15,418 bases of DNA from Gammaproteobacteria bacterium. GTDB taxonomy: Bacteria; Pseudomonadota; Gammaproteobacteria; PS1; Pseudothioglobaceae. Shown here in pieces: positions 8,986-15,418 of the stretch. The notes below the pieces were generated by a model, which did no database searches, was not told the DNA's origin, and saw only the letters and a list, made by a program, of their open reading frames with translations. A program made the position numbers and the translations under genes. The number at the start of each line of letters is the position of its first letter. Within the stretch, counting starts at the first letter, position 1. The stretch is from assembly GCA_024280535.1 (NCBI GenBank), contig JAJRPY010000082.1, positions 1-15,418 of the forward strand, given 5' to 3'.

Positions 8986-10503
8986 TTATTCTACATCATT
9001 ACAGATTAATTCAGAACTTTCATTAGTGTTGTTTTTGGCCTTAACGGCGTCCGTTCGAGAGGCTTCTATCTCGTCCAAATATGGCTGGTCAATATCGCCG
9101 GTGATATATTGACCATTAAAACAGGAGCAATCAAATGTTTGTATGGTTTTGTTGCCTTGTTGGACGCACCAAATTAAGTCGTCTAAATTTTGATAAATGA
9201 GTTTATCGGCACCAATAGCTTGGCAAATTTCTTCTGTGGTTTTGCCGTGGGCAATAAATTCTTTGTTGCTGGCCATATCAATGCCATAAACGTTAGGATA
9301 GCGTACTGCTGGTGCTGCGGAGGCAAAAAATACTTTATTTGCGCCAGCATCGCGCGCCATTTTGACAATTTGCTGGCTGGTTGTGCCCCTGACAATGGAA
9401 TCATCGACCAATAAAATATTTTTGCCTTTAAATTCTAAGCCAATGGTGCTGAGTTTTTGGCGTACTGATTTTTTGCGTAATTTCTGCCCTGGCATAATAA
9501 ACGTGCGCGCAATATAACGATTTTTAACCAAACCTTCGGAATATTTAACCTTTAGTTTATGTGCTAATTGTAAGGCAGATACGCGCGAGGTGTCGGGAAT
9601 TGGAATGACCACATCAATTTGCTCATTTCCCCAAGTTTTGTCGATTTTGGCCGCTAGACGCTCGCCCATTCGTAGGCGTGTTTTATATACAGAAATATCA
9701 TCAATCACCGAATCGGGTCGGGCAAAGTAAACAAATTCAAAAATACAAGGCGAATAGTGGGGATTTTTGGCACATTGCTGGATAAAAATATTGCCTTTTC
9801 GATCAATAATCACTGCCTCGCCAGGCTTGATGTCTTGGGTAATTTCATAACCAAGTGCTGTTAGAGCAACACTTTCAGAGGCAAGCATATATTTGGTGCC
9901 ACCATGGGTGGTGCGTTTTCCAAGGATTAATGGGCGAATGCCATGCGGGTCTCTAAAACCAAAAATGCCGTAGCCTGGGATCATACCGATTGAGGCATAA
10001 GCCCCTCGAACACGCGTATGCACTTGTTTGACAGAATCAAAAATATCCTGCTCGTTAATGCGTTGTTTTTGCAGTTTGGCGAGTTCGCTGGCGAATACAT
10101 TGAGTAGAATTTCAGAATCTGAATTGGTGTTAATATGGCGTAAATCTTGCTCGAATAACTCCTGAGCCAGTTGTTTAGTATTGGTAAGATTGCCATTGTG
10201 GGCAAAGGCGATACCGTAAGGTGAATTGACATAAAACGGCTGGGCTTCAGCGCCACTTGAGGTGCCAGCAGTTGGATAGCGCACATGACCAATGCCCATA
10301 TCGCCCAATAAAGTGGTCATATGTTCAGTTCTAAAGGCGTTTTTGACCAAGCCATTTGACTTGCGCATATAAAAACGACCCTTGTGAGAGGTGACAATGC
10401 CAGCTGCATCTTGCCCTCGATGCTGAAGAATGGTCAAAGCGTCATAAATATAGACAGCAGTGTCTTTTTTAGTAGTGGATAAAATGCCAACAATGCCGCA
10501 CAT
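8986..10503 (-). CDS. purF: Amidophosphoribosyltransferase
   Basis: First committed enzyme of purine synthesis: glutamine and PRPP give 5-phosphoribosylamine. At 505 aa it is the same length as E. coli PurF. The N-terminal glutaminase domain starts with MCGIVGIL, so Cys2 becomes the N-terminal nucleophile after Met removal; there is no propeptide. LQHRGQDAAGI follows near 27-37. The C-terminal phosphoribosyltransferase domain has IPIPDTSR and the PRPP-binding loop LLVDDSIVRGTTS at about 362-374. No cysteine pattern typical of the Fe-S-containing Bacillus type stands out, in line with the E. coli-like class. A strong ribosome binding site overlaps the cvpA stop, 12 nt upstream, giving the classical cvpA-purF pair. 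PurR control is usual in enterics, but I saw no operator here. Confidence 0.97.
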   Translation of the reverse strand: MCGIVGILSTTKKDTAVYIYDALTILQHRGQDAAGIVTSHKGRFYMRKSNGLVKNAFRTEHMTTLLGDMGIGHVRYPTAGTSSGAEAQPFYVNSPYGIAFAHNGNLTNTKQLAQELFEQDLRHINTNSDSEILLNVFASELAKLQKQRINEQDIFDSVKQVHTRVRGAYASIGMIPGYGIFGFRDPHGIRPLILGKRTTHGGTKYMLASESVALTALGYEITQDIKPGEAVIIDRKGNIFIQQCAKNPHYSPCIFEFVYFARPDSVIDDISVYKTRLRMGERLAAKIDKTWGNEQIDVVIPIPDTSRVSALQLAHKLKVKYSEGLVKNRYIARTFIMPGQKLRKKSVRQKLSTIGLEFKGKNILLVDDSIVRGTTSQQIVKMARDAGANKVFFASAAPAVRYPNVYGIDMASNKEFIAHGKTTEEICQAIGADKLIYQNLDDLIWCVQQGNKTIQTFDCSCFNGQYITGDIDQPYLDEIEASRTDAVKAKNNTNESSELICNDVE

Positions 10504-10510
10504 AGCAGGG

Positions 10511-10517
10511 CTCCTTT
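10511..10517 (-). promoter_or_regulatory. Ribosome binding site for purF overlapping the cvpA stop
   Basis: AAAGGAG reads leftward 7 nt before the purF ATG. It shares bases with the cvpA TAA (10516-10518), so ribosomes ending cvpA are placed to restart at purF. Confidence 0.75.
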
Positions 10518-11364
10518 AATTGATGTTGATAAAGAGTAAGTAGTTTGATAGTGTCGGTTTAATGTCCGTGGCTAGGTCTTGAAAGAGTCTTAAAACGCCA
10601 TTTGTGTCAAGCCAATAATATTGTTGAGCAATGCCATCAATGCTTTGCAATACTAGCACCATCATTAAGACAAATAAACTGCCTTTGATTAAGCCAACCA
10701 ATATACCGCCTATATTATTATTGCGACTATTGATATTACTGGCATTGAGTTTGCTGTCTAAAGCATAGAGTATTTTAAGCGTTTTTTTAAAAAATAAAGA
10801 CAGAAAACAAGGTTTTGATGCGTCAATTGAGATATTGAGCAGATTGGACACGCCAAAAAATATTCCAGCAATAATGGCAAAGGTGAGGGCAAATGAGAGT
10901 GCAATGCGAATTGAAGCATTGGTAGTCATAATATCCATTAAGCCAAAATTAGCCACAATATGAAGATAATCCCAGCTTAATGCTACGGTTGCTAAGAAAA
11001 ATAGTAAATAGGCAAAAATCTTATTGAGCACACAAGGATGGCTAACGTTTAAAGAGGCTCTGGTGAGTCTATAAAGGGCTCTTTTGATTAACAATACGCC
11101 AATAAAAATAACGCCAAAGGCAGTGGCTAACTGTGATTGATCTGATAGCAATAGCCAAGTGATGGCATCGCTGGTAGCCAGTGGCTGATAAAATAACCAA
11201 GCCATTATAATGGCAAGTAGTAAAAAGCCAAGATTGATCAGTTCTTTGGCCATACCGCGCCTGAAGCCCAGCATCAAGAATGCAATAAGAATAACCAGCG
11301 TCAGCCAATCAGACCAAACCAATTGTTCGATCATAATCCAGATAGTTGCAAAAAATTCAGTCAT
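10516..11364 (-). CDS. cvpA: CvpA-family membrane protein, unusually long (282 aa)
   Basis: Inner-membrane protein of the CvpA family, required for colicin V production in E. coli and linked to envelope stress tolerance; its molecular role is unclear. Identity rests on position directly before purF and on the N-terminal pattern DWLTLVILIAFLMLGFRRGM followed by AKELINLG, which aligns with the CvpA family start. E. coli CvpA has about 162 aa; this one has 282. Predicted membrane segments are near 20-34, 42-59, 79-94, 115-131, 151-174 and 219-240. The typical glycine-rich C-terminal segment appears as IGGILVGLIKGSLFVL (218-233). Residues 80-117 and 155-192 look like a repeated unit. The ATG at 11362-11364 has no ribosome binding site; an in-frame ATG at 11332-11334 would shorten the protein by ten residues. 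It lies 7 nt after folC. The dedD gene usual between folC and cvpA is missing. Confidence 0.8.
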   Translation of the reverse strand: MTEFFATIWIMIEQLVWSDWLTLVILIAFLMLGFRRGMAKELINLGFLLLAIIMAWLFYQPLATSDAITWLLLSDQSQLATAFGVIFIGVLLIKRALYRLTRASLNVSHPCVLNKIFAYLLFFLATVALSWDYLHIVANFGLMDIMTTNASIRIALSFALTFAIIAGIFFGVSNLLNISIDASKPCFLSLFFKKTLKILYALDSKLNASNINSRNNNIGGILVGLIKGSLFVLMMVLVLQSIDGIAQQYYWLDTNGVLRLFQDLATDIKPTLSNYLLFININ

Positions 11365-11371
11365 CAGTTTT

Positions 11372-12604
11372 TTAAATTATGGTGATAGGTGCGTCAATTT
11401 TACAAGATTTTTGTATTTTAAACGTTGTTAATGCATCGGCAACAACATGAAAAGAGCCAAACACCACAATACGCTGATAAACGTGCTGATTGATAGCCTC
11501 AGTCATAGTCAATTCAATCGTATCACACACCTTGACAGAGTCTTTTAACCCAAATTGATTAATTAATAATGCAATTTCCGCTGCCCGATTGACACTTAGT
11601 GGTGCTATTAGCCAGTGGTCAATTGAGGCTGAAATAGCGTTAATCATTAAAGCAATATCTTTATCTTTAAGGGCAGAAAAGACAGCCAAAGTAGGTTGTT
11701 TGTTTTTGTTTAGTTCTTTGGCCAGTGCCTTAACAGCGGCTTCGTTATGCGCCACATCAAAAATAAATTGCAGGTTATTAATATTTTTTATCTGAAAACG
11801 CCCATCTAATTGTGCATTTTTTAAGCCCTGATGGATGATGGATTTACTTACCTTAAATTGCCCGTTCAGTTTATGAACGCATAAAGCAGCCAGTGCAGCG
11901 TTGTATTGCTGATGATCACCTTTAAGGGTTAGCGTTCCCGAATAAGGCATTGATACAAATTCAAGCAAGGCGCCGATGTTGTCAGCGTGTTTTTGGAGTG
12001 ACAAGGGCGGGTTTGTATCGCCACAAACACAGGGGCGATTGGCGCGCATAATGCCGGCCTTTTCATGCCCAATCAGCTCACGCGTAGCGCCTAAATAATC
12101 CACATGATCAATCGCAATATTGGTAATTACAGCCACATCCGCATCCACCACATTAACCGAATCTAGGCGCCCCCCCAGACCAATCTCTAAAATAGCAATC
12201 TCAATTTTTTGCTCGGCAAATATCAGTAGTGCTGCCAATGTTGAGCATTCAAAATAGGTGAGCGTAGTATTTCCCCGAACTTGCTCAATTTTCTCAAAAG
12301 CTGTGCAAATTTGTGCATCCGTTGCCGGCACGCCATTAATCACAAAGCGTTCATTGTAATTAAAAATATGTGGTGAGGTAAATTTAGCGACTGAAAAGCC
12401 AGCTGTTTGATAAATACTGTCAATGAAAGCAATGGTCGAGCCTTTGCCATTAGTGCCAGCCACAGTAATCAGCGTAAATGGCACCCCTTGGGTAAATAAT
12501 TTTTTATACACACGGCTAATTCGTGCCAAACCAAGATCAATTTCTTGTGTGTGCAAGTTTTCTTGCCAGTGAAGCCAGTCATCCAGTGTGGTTAGTCTTC
12601 CCAA
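11372..12604 (-). CDS. folC: Folylpolyglutamate/dihydrofolate synthase
   Basis: Mur-ligase-family enzyme that adds glutamate to dihydropteroate and to tetrahydrofolate in an ATP-dependent reaction. At 410 aa it matches the family. Visible are the P-loop GTNGKGST (50-57), FTSPHIFNYNERF (74-86), ILEIGLGGRLDSVNV (137-151), the AIDHVDYLG segment with His166, and HEKAGI with Lys181, the lysine carboxylated in this family. The C-terminal domain has LDGRFQ and FDVAHN. The start is a TTG at 12602-12604: an in-frame TGA lies two codons upstream, and the next residues (TTLDDWLHWQENLH) already match the conserved N-terminus, so no ATG start is possible. It overlaps the end of fxsA by 13 nt, suggesting coupled translation. 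The N-terminus is shorter than in E. coli FolC. Confidence 0.95.
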   Translation of the reverse strand: MGRLTTLDDWLHWQENLHTQEIDLGLARISRVYKKLFTQGVPFTLITVAGTNGKGSTIAFIDSIYQTAGFSVAKFTSPHIFNYNERFVINGVPATDAQICTAFEKIEQVRGNTTLTYFECSTLAALLIFAEQKIEIAILEIGLGGRLDSVNVVDADVAVITNIAIDHVDYLGATRELIGHEKAGIMRANRPCVCGDTNPPLSLQKHADNIGALLEFVSMPYSGTLTLKGDHQQYNAALAALCVHKLNGQFKVSKSIIHQGLKNAQLDGRFQIKNINNLQFIFDVAHNEAAVKALAKELNKNKQPTLAVFSALKDKDIALMINAISASIDHWLIAPLSVNRAAEIALLINQFGLKDSVKVCDTIELTMTEAINQHVYQRIVVFGSFHVVADALTTFKIQKSCKIDAPITII

Positions 12605-13038
12605 AATTCACCATCAATTGTGTTGTTTTTGTCGTTGGTTTTATTGGATTGACGATTATGGATAAAGGCGGTGTTTTTTTGCGCAAATACTTTGTCAGCG
12701 TTTTTGGATAAAATTCGATCAATAAAATACGTCCTAGAAAAAGGCATTAACCCTAATAAACCAATAGTATCCGTGATAAAACCAGGCGTTACTAGCAACA
12801 CGCCAGAAATTAATATGACCACGCCTTCCATCATCTCAAATGCAGGCGCCTGCCCGTTGGCCATGGCATGTTGGGCTTTTTTCATGGTTGACCAGCCTTG
12901 TTGTTTGAGCAGGGTTGAGCCAATCAATGCAGTAATCACCACTAATAAAACGGTAGCAAGCCCGCCAATGGATTCCCCCACCGAAACCAAAACATAAATT
13001 TCAAGCAAGGTTATAACAACAAATATTGGAAATAGCAT
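12592..13038 (-). CDS. fxsA: FxsA-family membrane protein
   Basis: Small inner-membrane protein named for its effect, when overproduced, on exclusion of phage T7 by F plasmids; its cellular role is unknown. The 148 residues are close to E. coli FxsA (158). It has hydrophobic segments at about 2-20, 27-45 and 70-92. Family marks include the N-terminal LFPIFVVITLLEIYVLVSVG, the GSTLLKQQGWSTMKKAQ segment (40-56), and EGVVILISGVLLVTPGFITD followed by TIGLL in the third hydrophobic region. The C-terminal 40 residues are polar and low in complexity (Asn, Lys, Asp), as usual for this family. The ATG has a GAGG 7 nt upstream. The gene lies 16 nt after trmB and overlaps folC by 13 nt. Confidence 0.93.
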   Translation of the reverse strand: MLFPIFVVITLLEIYVLVSVGESIGGLATVLLVVITALIGSTLLKQQGWSTMKKAQHAMANGQAPAFEMMEGVVILISGVLLVTPGFITDTIGLLGLMPFSRTYFIDRILSKNADKVFAQKNTAFIHNRQSNKTNDKNNTIDGEFWED

Positions 13039-13054
13039 AATTAGCCTCGTGTGT

Positions 13055-13765
13055 TTATTTTGTGCAGGTAAAAATTAAATCCCAAACCCCGTGCCCCAGT
13101 TTTTCGCCGCGACGCTCAAATTTGGTAATGGGTCGGCGCTTAGGTCTTGGTGAATAGGTATGGGCGCTTAGTGTGTTTTTAAAGTGGGCATGATTTTCGA
13201 GCGTCTGCATCATTTGTTGCGCGTAGTGTTCCCAGTCTGTTGCCATGTGGACAAAACTATTATGTATAAGTTTATTAGCCATTATATCCATAAATTCATG
13301 TTGTACGAGGCGACGTTTATGGTGTTTTTTCTTATGCCAAGGATCGGCAAAATACAGTTGCAATCCGAATAAACTATTGTTTGCAATGTTATTTTTTAAC
13401 ACCGCAACAGCATCTTCTTTGATGATTTTAAGATTGGTTAATTGGTGTTTGTGTACCTCATTAATCAAGCGACCGACCCCCGCCTCATAAACCTCAATAC
13501 CTAGAAAATTATGCTCAGGTTCATTGATGGCCATGGCTAACAAGGAGTCGCCATTGCCAAAGCCAATTTCTAAAATAACAGGCTGGCGCTTGACAAATAC
13601 TGTCTTAAAATCAATCAATTGATGGTTTGTCGGTTCAATACCGTATTCAGCCCAAAGATCAGTCAGCCCGTATTTTTGCCCTTCGGTCAGCCTGCCGGAG
13701 CGTTTTACAAAGCTTTGAATGTTGCGCATTTTTTGATTGTTCATATTTATGCAAAGGTCTCTCAT
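13055..13765 (-). CDS. trmB: tRNA (guanine-N7-)-methyltransferase
   Basis: SAM-dependent enzyme that makes m7G46 in the variable loop of tRNAs. The 236 residues match TrmB. The SAM site EIGFGNGDSLL is at 66-76, followed by the acidic GIEVYEAGV strand end near 89-97. The diagnostic FADPWHKKKHHKRR is at 139-152, ATDWEHYA near 180, and the C-terminal TKFERRGEKLGHGVWDL close to the end. The start ATG overlaps the stop of the upstream exonuclease-like gene as ATGA. An in-frame ATG at codon 8 (MNNQKMRN) is an alternative because the first seven residues are not conserved; neither has a clear ribosome binding site. fxsA follows after 16 nt. Confidence 0.95.
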   Translation of the reverse strand: MRDLCINMNNQKMRNIQSFVKRSGRLTEGQKYGLTDLWAEYGIEPTNHQLIDFKTVFVKRQPVILEIGFGNGDSLLAMAINEPEHNFLGIEVYEAGVGRLINEVHKHQLTNLKIIKEDAVAVLKNNIANNSLFGLQLYFADPWHKKKHHKRRLVQHEFMDIMANKLIHNSFVHMATDWEHYAQQMMQTLENHAHFKNTLSAHTYSPRPKRRPITKFERRGEKLGHGVWDLIFTCTK

Positions 13766-14529
13766 AAATTGTAATCAATGATTAAGGGTGAATGATCAGA
13801 AAAACGCTGGTCTTTATAAACATAAGCATGTTGCACTTTGCCAGTTAAATTTTTGCTCAAAATTTGATAATCAATGCGCCAACCTGTGTTATTAGCCCAA
13901 GCCTGTCCGCGATTTGACCACCAAGTATATTGATGCGCCTCTTGGTTGACCTCTCTAAAAGCATCACTATATCCCGCCTCGCCAAATAGCGTGTCCATCC
14001 AGGCACGTTCTTCGGGCAAGCAACCAGAGCGTTTTTTATTGGCAGTGAAATTTTTAATATCAATTTCCTTATGCACAATATTTATATCACCACAAATAAT
14101 ATAATCTCGACCATCTTGCTGAAGAGAAAGCAAATAAGGCATAAAACGCTCAGTCATAAAATCCATTTTGTATTGTTGACGCGCCTCTTTAGACGAGCCT
14201 GAAGGGATGTAGATTGAAATTACGCTAAGATTGCCAAAATCAGCCTGAATAAAACGCCCTTCAAAATCAAAATCCTCCCAAGGGCTAAAAATAACCTGAT
14301 CAGGTTCTTGTTTGCAATATAAGCCTGTGCCACTATAGCCTTTTTTCTCGGCCGGCTTGTAAAAAGTGTGTATGCCTGTTGGGTAAAATTTATCGTCTAG
14401 CTGATCTTCTTGCGCTTTAATCTCTTGCACACAAACAACATCAGCGTTTTGATTTTTCATCCAAGCAAAAAAACCTTTTCGCTCAGCTGCTCGAATGCCA
14501 TTGACATTAGCCGTTATAATTCTCTTCAT
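13762..14529 (-). CDS. xthA: Exonuclease III-family protein at the Crc locus
   Basis: Member of the exonuclease III / AP endonuclease family, 255 aa. Such enzymes cut DNA 5' of abasic sites and degrade 3' ends. Catalytic residues look intact: Asn8 (NVNGIR), Glu36 (VCVQEIKA), Asp148 and Asn150 (ICGDINIV), Asp245 and His246 (RFSDHSPLIIDY), plus Tyr108 (SIYIPSG). In Pseudomonas the gene divergent from pyrE is crc, an ExoIII-fold protein that works with Hfq in catabolite repression and has lost catalytic residues; the CGDINIVHKEIDIKNF region here resembles Crc in layout but keeps the acidic residues. So active nuclease is the better call, with a Crc-like role possible. The start is the ATG at 14527-14529 (MKRIITANVNG). 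A longer frame from a TTG at 14566-14568 would run into pyrE and is rejected. It overlaps trmB by 4 nt and heads the leftward operon. Confidence 0.9.
   Translation of the reverse strand: MKRIITANVNGIRAAERKGFFAWMKNQNADVVCVQEIKAQEDQLDDKFYPTGIHTFYKPAEKKGYSGTGLYCKQEPDQVIFSPWEDFDFEGRFIQADFGNLSVISIYIPSGSSKEARQQYKMDFMTERFMPYLLSLQQDGRDYIICGDINIVHKEIDIKNFTANKKRSGCLPEERAWMDTLFGEAGYSDAFREVNQEAHQYTWWSNRGQAWANNTGWRIDYQILSKNLTGKVQHAYVYKDQRFSDHSPLIIDYNL
14515..14520 (+). promoter_or_regulatory. Candidate -10 box for pyrE inside the divergent gene
   Basis: A perfect TATAAT reads rightward 33 nt before the pyrE ATG, within codons 4-5 of the divergent xth-like gene. The gap between the two starts is only 24 nt, so at least one promoter must lie in coding sequence. 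RNA would begin near 14527, giving a leader of about 27 nt. A TTGACA at 14501-14506 is only 8 nt away and cannot be its -35. Confidence 0.45.
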
Positions 14530-14543
14530 TAAAATAATTTTAT

Positions 14544-14547
14544 AGGA
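14544..14547 (+). promoter_or_regulatory. Ribosome binding site for pyrE
   Basis: AGGA lies 6 nt before the ATG at 14554 and supports that start, whose first residues [22 protein letters not shown] match the PyrE N-terminus. Confidence 0.6.
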
Positions 14548-14553
14548 AAAACC

Positions 14554-15192
14554 ATGCAACAATATCAAAAAGACTTTGTAGATTTTATGCTAGAAATTGG
14601 CGCGTTAAAATTTGGCGAATTTACCCTTAAATCCGGCCGTATCAGCCCTTATTTTTTCAATGCTGGTGCATTTAATACCGGCAAACATTTGTCAAAATTG
14701 GGTAAATTTTATGCCCAAGCCATTACTGAAAGCGGACTGGATTTTGATGTATTATTTGGCCCAGCCTATAAGGGAATCCCACTAGCCACCGCTTGTGCCA
14801 TGGCACTCAATGATTCATTTAATCAAAATGTACCCTACAGTTTTAACCGCAAAGAGACCAAAACGCATGGCGAAGGAGGCAATATTGTTGGCCATGCACT
14901 AACAGGCAATATTTTAATTATTGACGATGTCATCACCGCCGGCACCGCTATTCGCGAAGCAATGGATATTATCACTCACAACGGCGCCACTGCCAAAGGT
15001 GTGATTGTTGCCGTCGATCGCCAAGAAAAAGGCAAAGGTAGCCTTTCAGCCATCCAAGAAGTGGAGAAAAATTTTGGCATTCAGGTGCTCAGTATCATCA
15101 ATTTATCACACCTAATTGATTATCTAAAACAAGGCAACGACCAAGCATTAATTGAGCGTATCGAGGCATATCGTAGTCAGTACGGGGTTTAA
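14554..15192 (+). CDS. pyrE: Orotate phosphoribosyltransferase
   Basis: Transfers phosphoribose from PRPP to orotate to give orotidine monophosphate, the fifth step of pyrimidine synthesis. At 212 aa it matches E. coli PyrE (213) and is very similar throughout as I recall that sequence. Visible are [21 protein letters not shown] (in two parts, from about residue 18), [11 protein letters not shown] (about 69-79), the flexible catalytic loop [13 protein letters not shown] (about 96-108) with its lysines and histidine, and the PRPP-binding [13 protein letters not shown] at about 119-131. It ends at SQYGV like its homologues. It is divergent from the exonuclease III/Crc-like gene with only 24 nt between the start codons. 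I saw no attenuator-like leader; the upstream space is too short for the E. coli type. Confidence 0.97.
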   Translation: MQQYQKDFVDFMLEIGALKFGEFTLKSGRISPYFFNAGAFNTGKHLSKLGKFYAQAITESGLDFDVLFGPAYKGIPLATACAMALNDSFNQNVPYSFNRKETKTHGEGGNIVGHALTGNILIIDDVITAGTAIREAMDIITHNGATAKGVIVAVDRQEKGKGSLSAIQEVEKNFGIQVLSIINLSHLIDYLKQGNDQALIERIEAYRSQYGV

Positions 15193-15347
15193 ATCCAAGA
15201 TAAAAAAAGGCGCTATTTTAAATATGGTGGAGGGACAGGGGATTTTAAAATACTACTTAAGTGGTTGATTTTAATATATTTAAAAAATAAGTTATTTTTT
15301 ATACTTGCCTTTATACTCAATTTAAAACAAAGTGCCTATGTTAAAAA
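15193..15347. other. AT-rich intergenic region rich in palindromes
   Basis: No gene is seen in these 155 nt. They hold several perfect dyads: TATTT-T-AAATA near 15217-15228, ATTTTAAAAT at 15242-15251, ACTTAAGT at 15255-15262, and the longest, a 21-nt palindrome at 15281-15301. The octamer TTTATACT occurs twice, 12 nt apart, at 15298-15305 and 15310-15317. No GC-rich stem with a T-tract is present, so where pyrE transcription ends is unclear. Confidence 0.5.
15281..15301. repeat. 21-nt perfect palindrome with one central base
   Basis: TAAAAAATAA and TTATTTTTTA flank a single G. Both arms are ten bases and fully complementary. Being pure A/T with almost no loop, it is a poor RNA terminator; as DNA it could be a protein-binding dyad or simply chance in AT-rich sequence. 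Confidence 0.6.
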
Positions 15348-15418
15348 TTAGTTAATTCTTGATTTTAAAGCCTCGTAAATTTTGTTATTTTCCTTTTTGC
15401 CAACTGCCACCACAAAAA
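15348..15418 (-). CDS. Possible 3' end of a leftward gene cut by the window edge
   Basis: Read leftward from the window edge, one frame is open for 22 codons to a TAA at 15348-15350 and encodes FVVAVGKKENNKIYEALKSRIN. A hydrophobic beta-strand-like start followed by a charged helix looks like a real protein end, with Lys/Asn/Ile use like its neighbours. Twenty-two open codons can occur by chance, and I cannot name the family. The other two leftward frames stop at similar or shorter distances. Confidence 0.35.
   Translation of the reverse strand, partial: FVVAVGKKENNKIYEALKSRIN

Noticed and set aside
14501..14520. TTGACA and TATAAT in sequence, looking like a perfect sigma70 promoter
   Set aside because: Only 8 nt separate the two boxes, where about 17 are needed, and both lie in conserved coding sequence (ITANVN). 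Only the TATAAT is kept as a candidate.
14530..14568. A longer exonuclease-like reading frame starting at a TTG at 14566-14568
   Set aside because: The extra 13 residues have no family match, the frame would overlap the pyrE start, and the conserved N-terminus begins at the ATG at 14527-14529.

Overview
The window is an AT-rich stretch of a bacterial chromosome made almost entirely of housekeeping genes. Several features point to a gammaproteobacterium: the FabA/FabB unsaturated fatty acid pair, the order folC-cvpA-purF-metZ (known from Pseudomonas and relatives), FxsA, a YajC-SecD-SecF operon, and an exonuclease III/Crc-type gene divergent from pyrE. Low GC, compact spacing and a sulfide-using MetZ would fit the SUP05/Thioglobus group of sulfur oxidisers and their symbiotic relatives. 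That placement is inference, not proof. I see no phage, transposon, CRISPR, toxin-antitoxin or tRNA/rRNA signal.

Layout. 1-216: no recognisable gene. 217-1227, minus strand: a rhodanese-fold protein followed by an unassigned 221-residue protein. 1313-5757, plus strand: serS-yajC-secD-secF, tightly spaced (22 nt, 17 nt, then an ATGA overlap); it makes seryl-tRNA synthetase and the Sec translocon accessory complex. 5758-6040: a convergent intergenic region with a clear terminator for the leftward operon and a second weaker inverted repeat. 6041-14529, minus strand: nine genes in one direction, xth/crc-like - trmB - fxsA - folC - cvpA - purF - metZ - fabA - fabB, with no gap above 36 nt and several overlaps. 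They probably form one long operon, possibly with an internal promoter before fabA. 14554-15192, plus strand: pyrE, only 24 nt from the divergent xth/crc-like gene. 15193-15347: AT-rich and full of palindromes. The last bases may hold the 3' end of a leftward gene.

How the genes fit together. The leftward operon joins nucleotide metabolism (PurF, with PyrE across the divergent junction), folate polyglutamylation (FolC), homocysteine synthesis (MetZ), unsaturated fatty acid synthesis (FabA/FabB), tRNA m7G modification (TrmB) and DNA repair or an RNA-binding descendant of it (Xth/Crc-like). The rightward operon serves translation and protein export.

There is no obviously new system here. The observations most worth following are the exonuclease III homologue at the Crc locus, which keeps residues that Pseudomonas Crc has lost; an unusually long CvpA with an apparent internal duplication; and the unassigned conserved-looking protein paired with a rhodanese.
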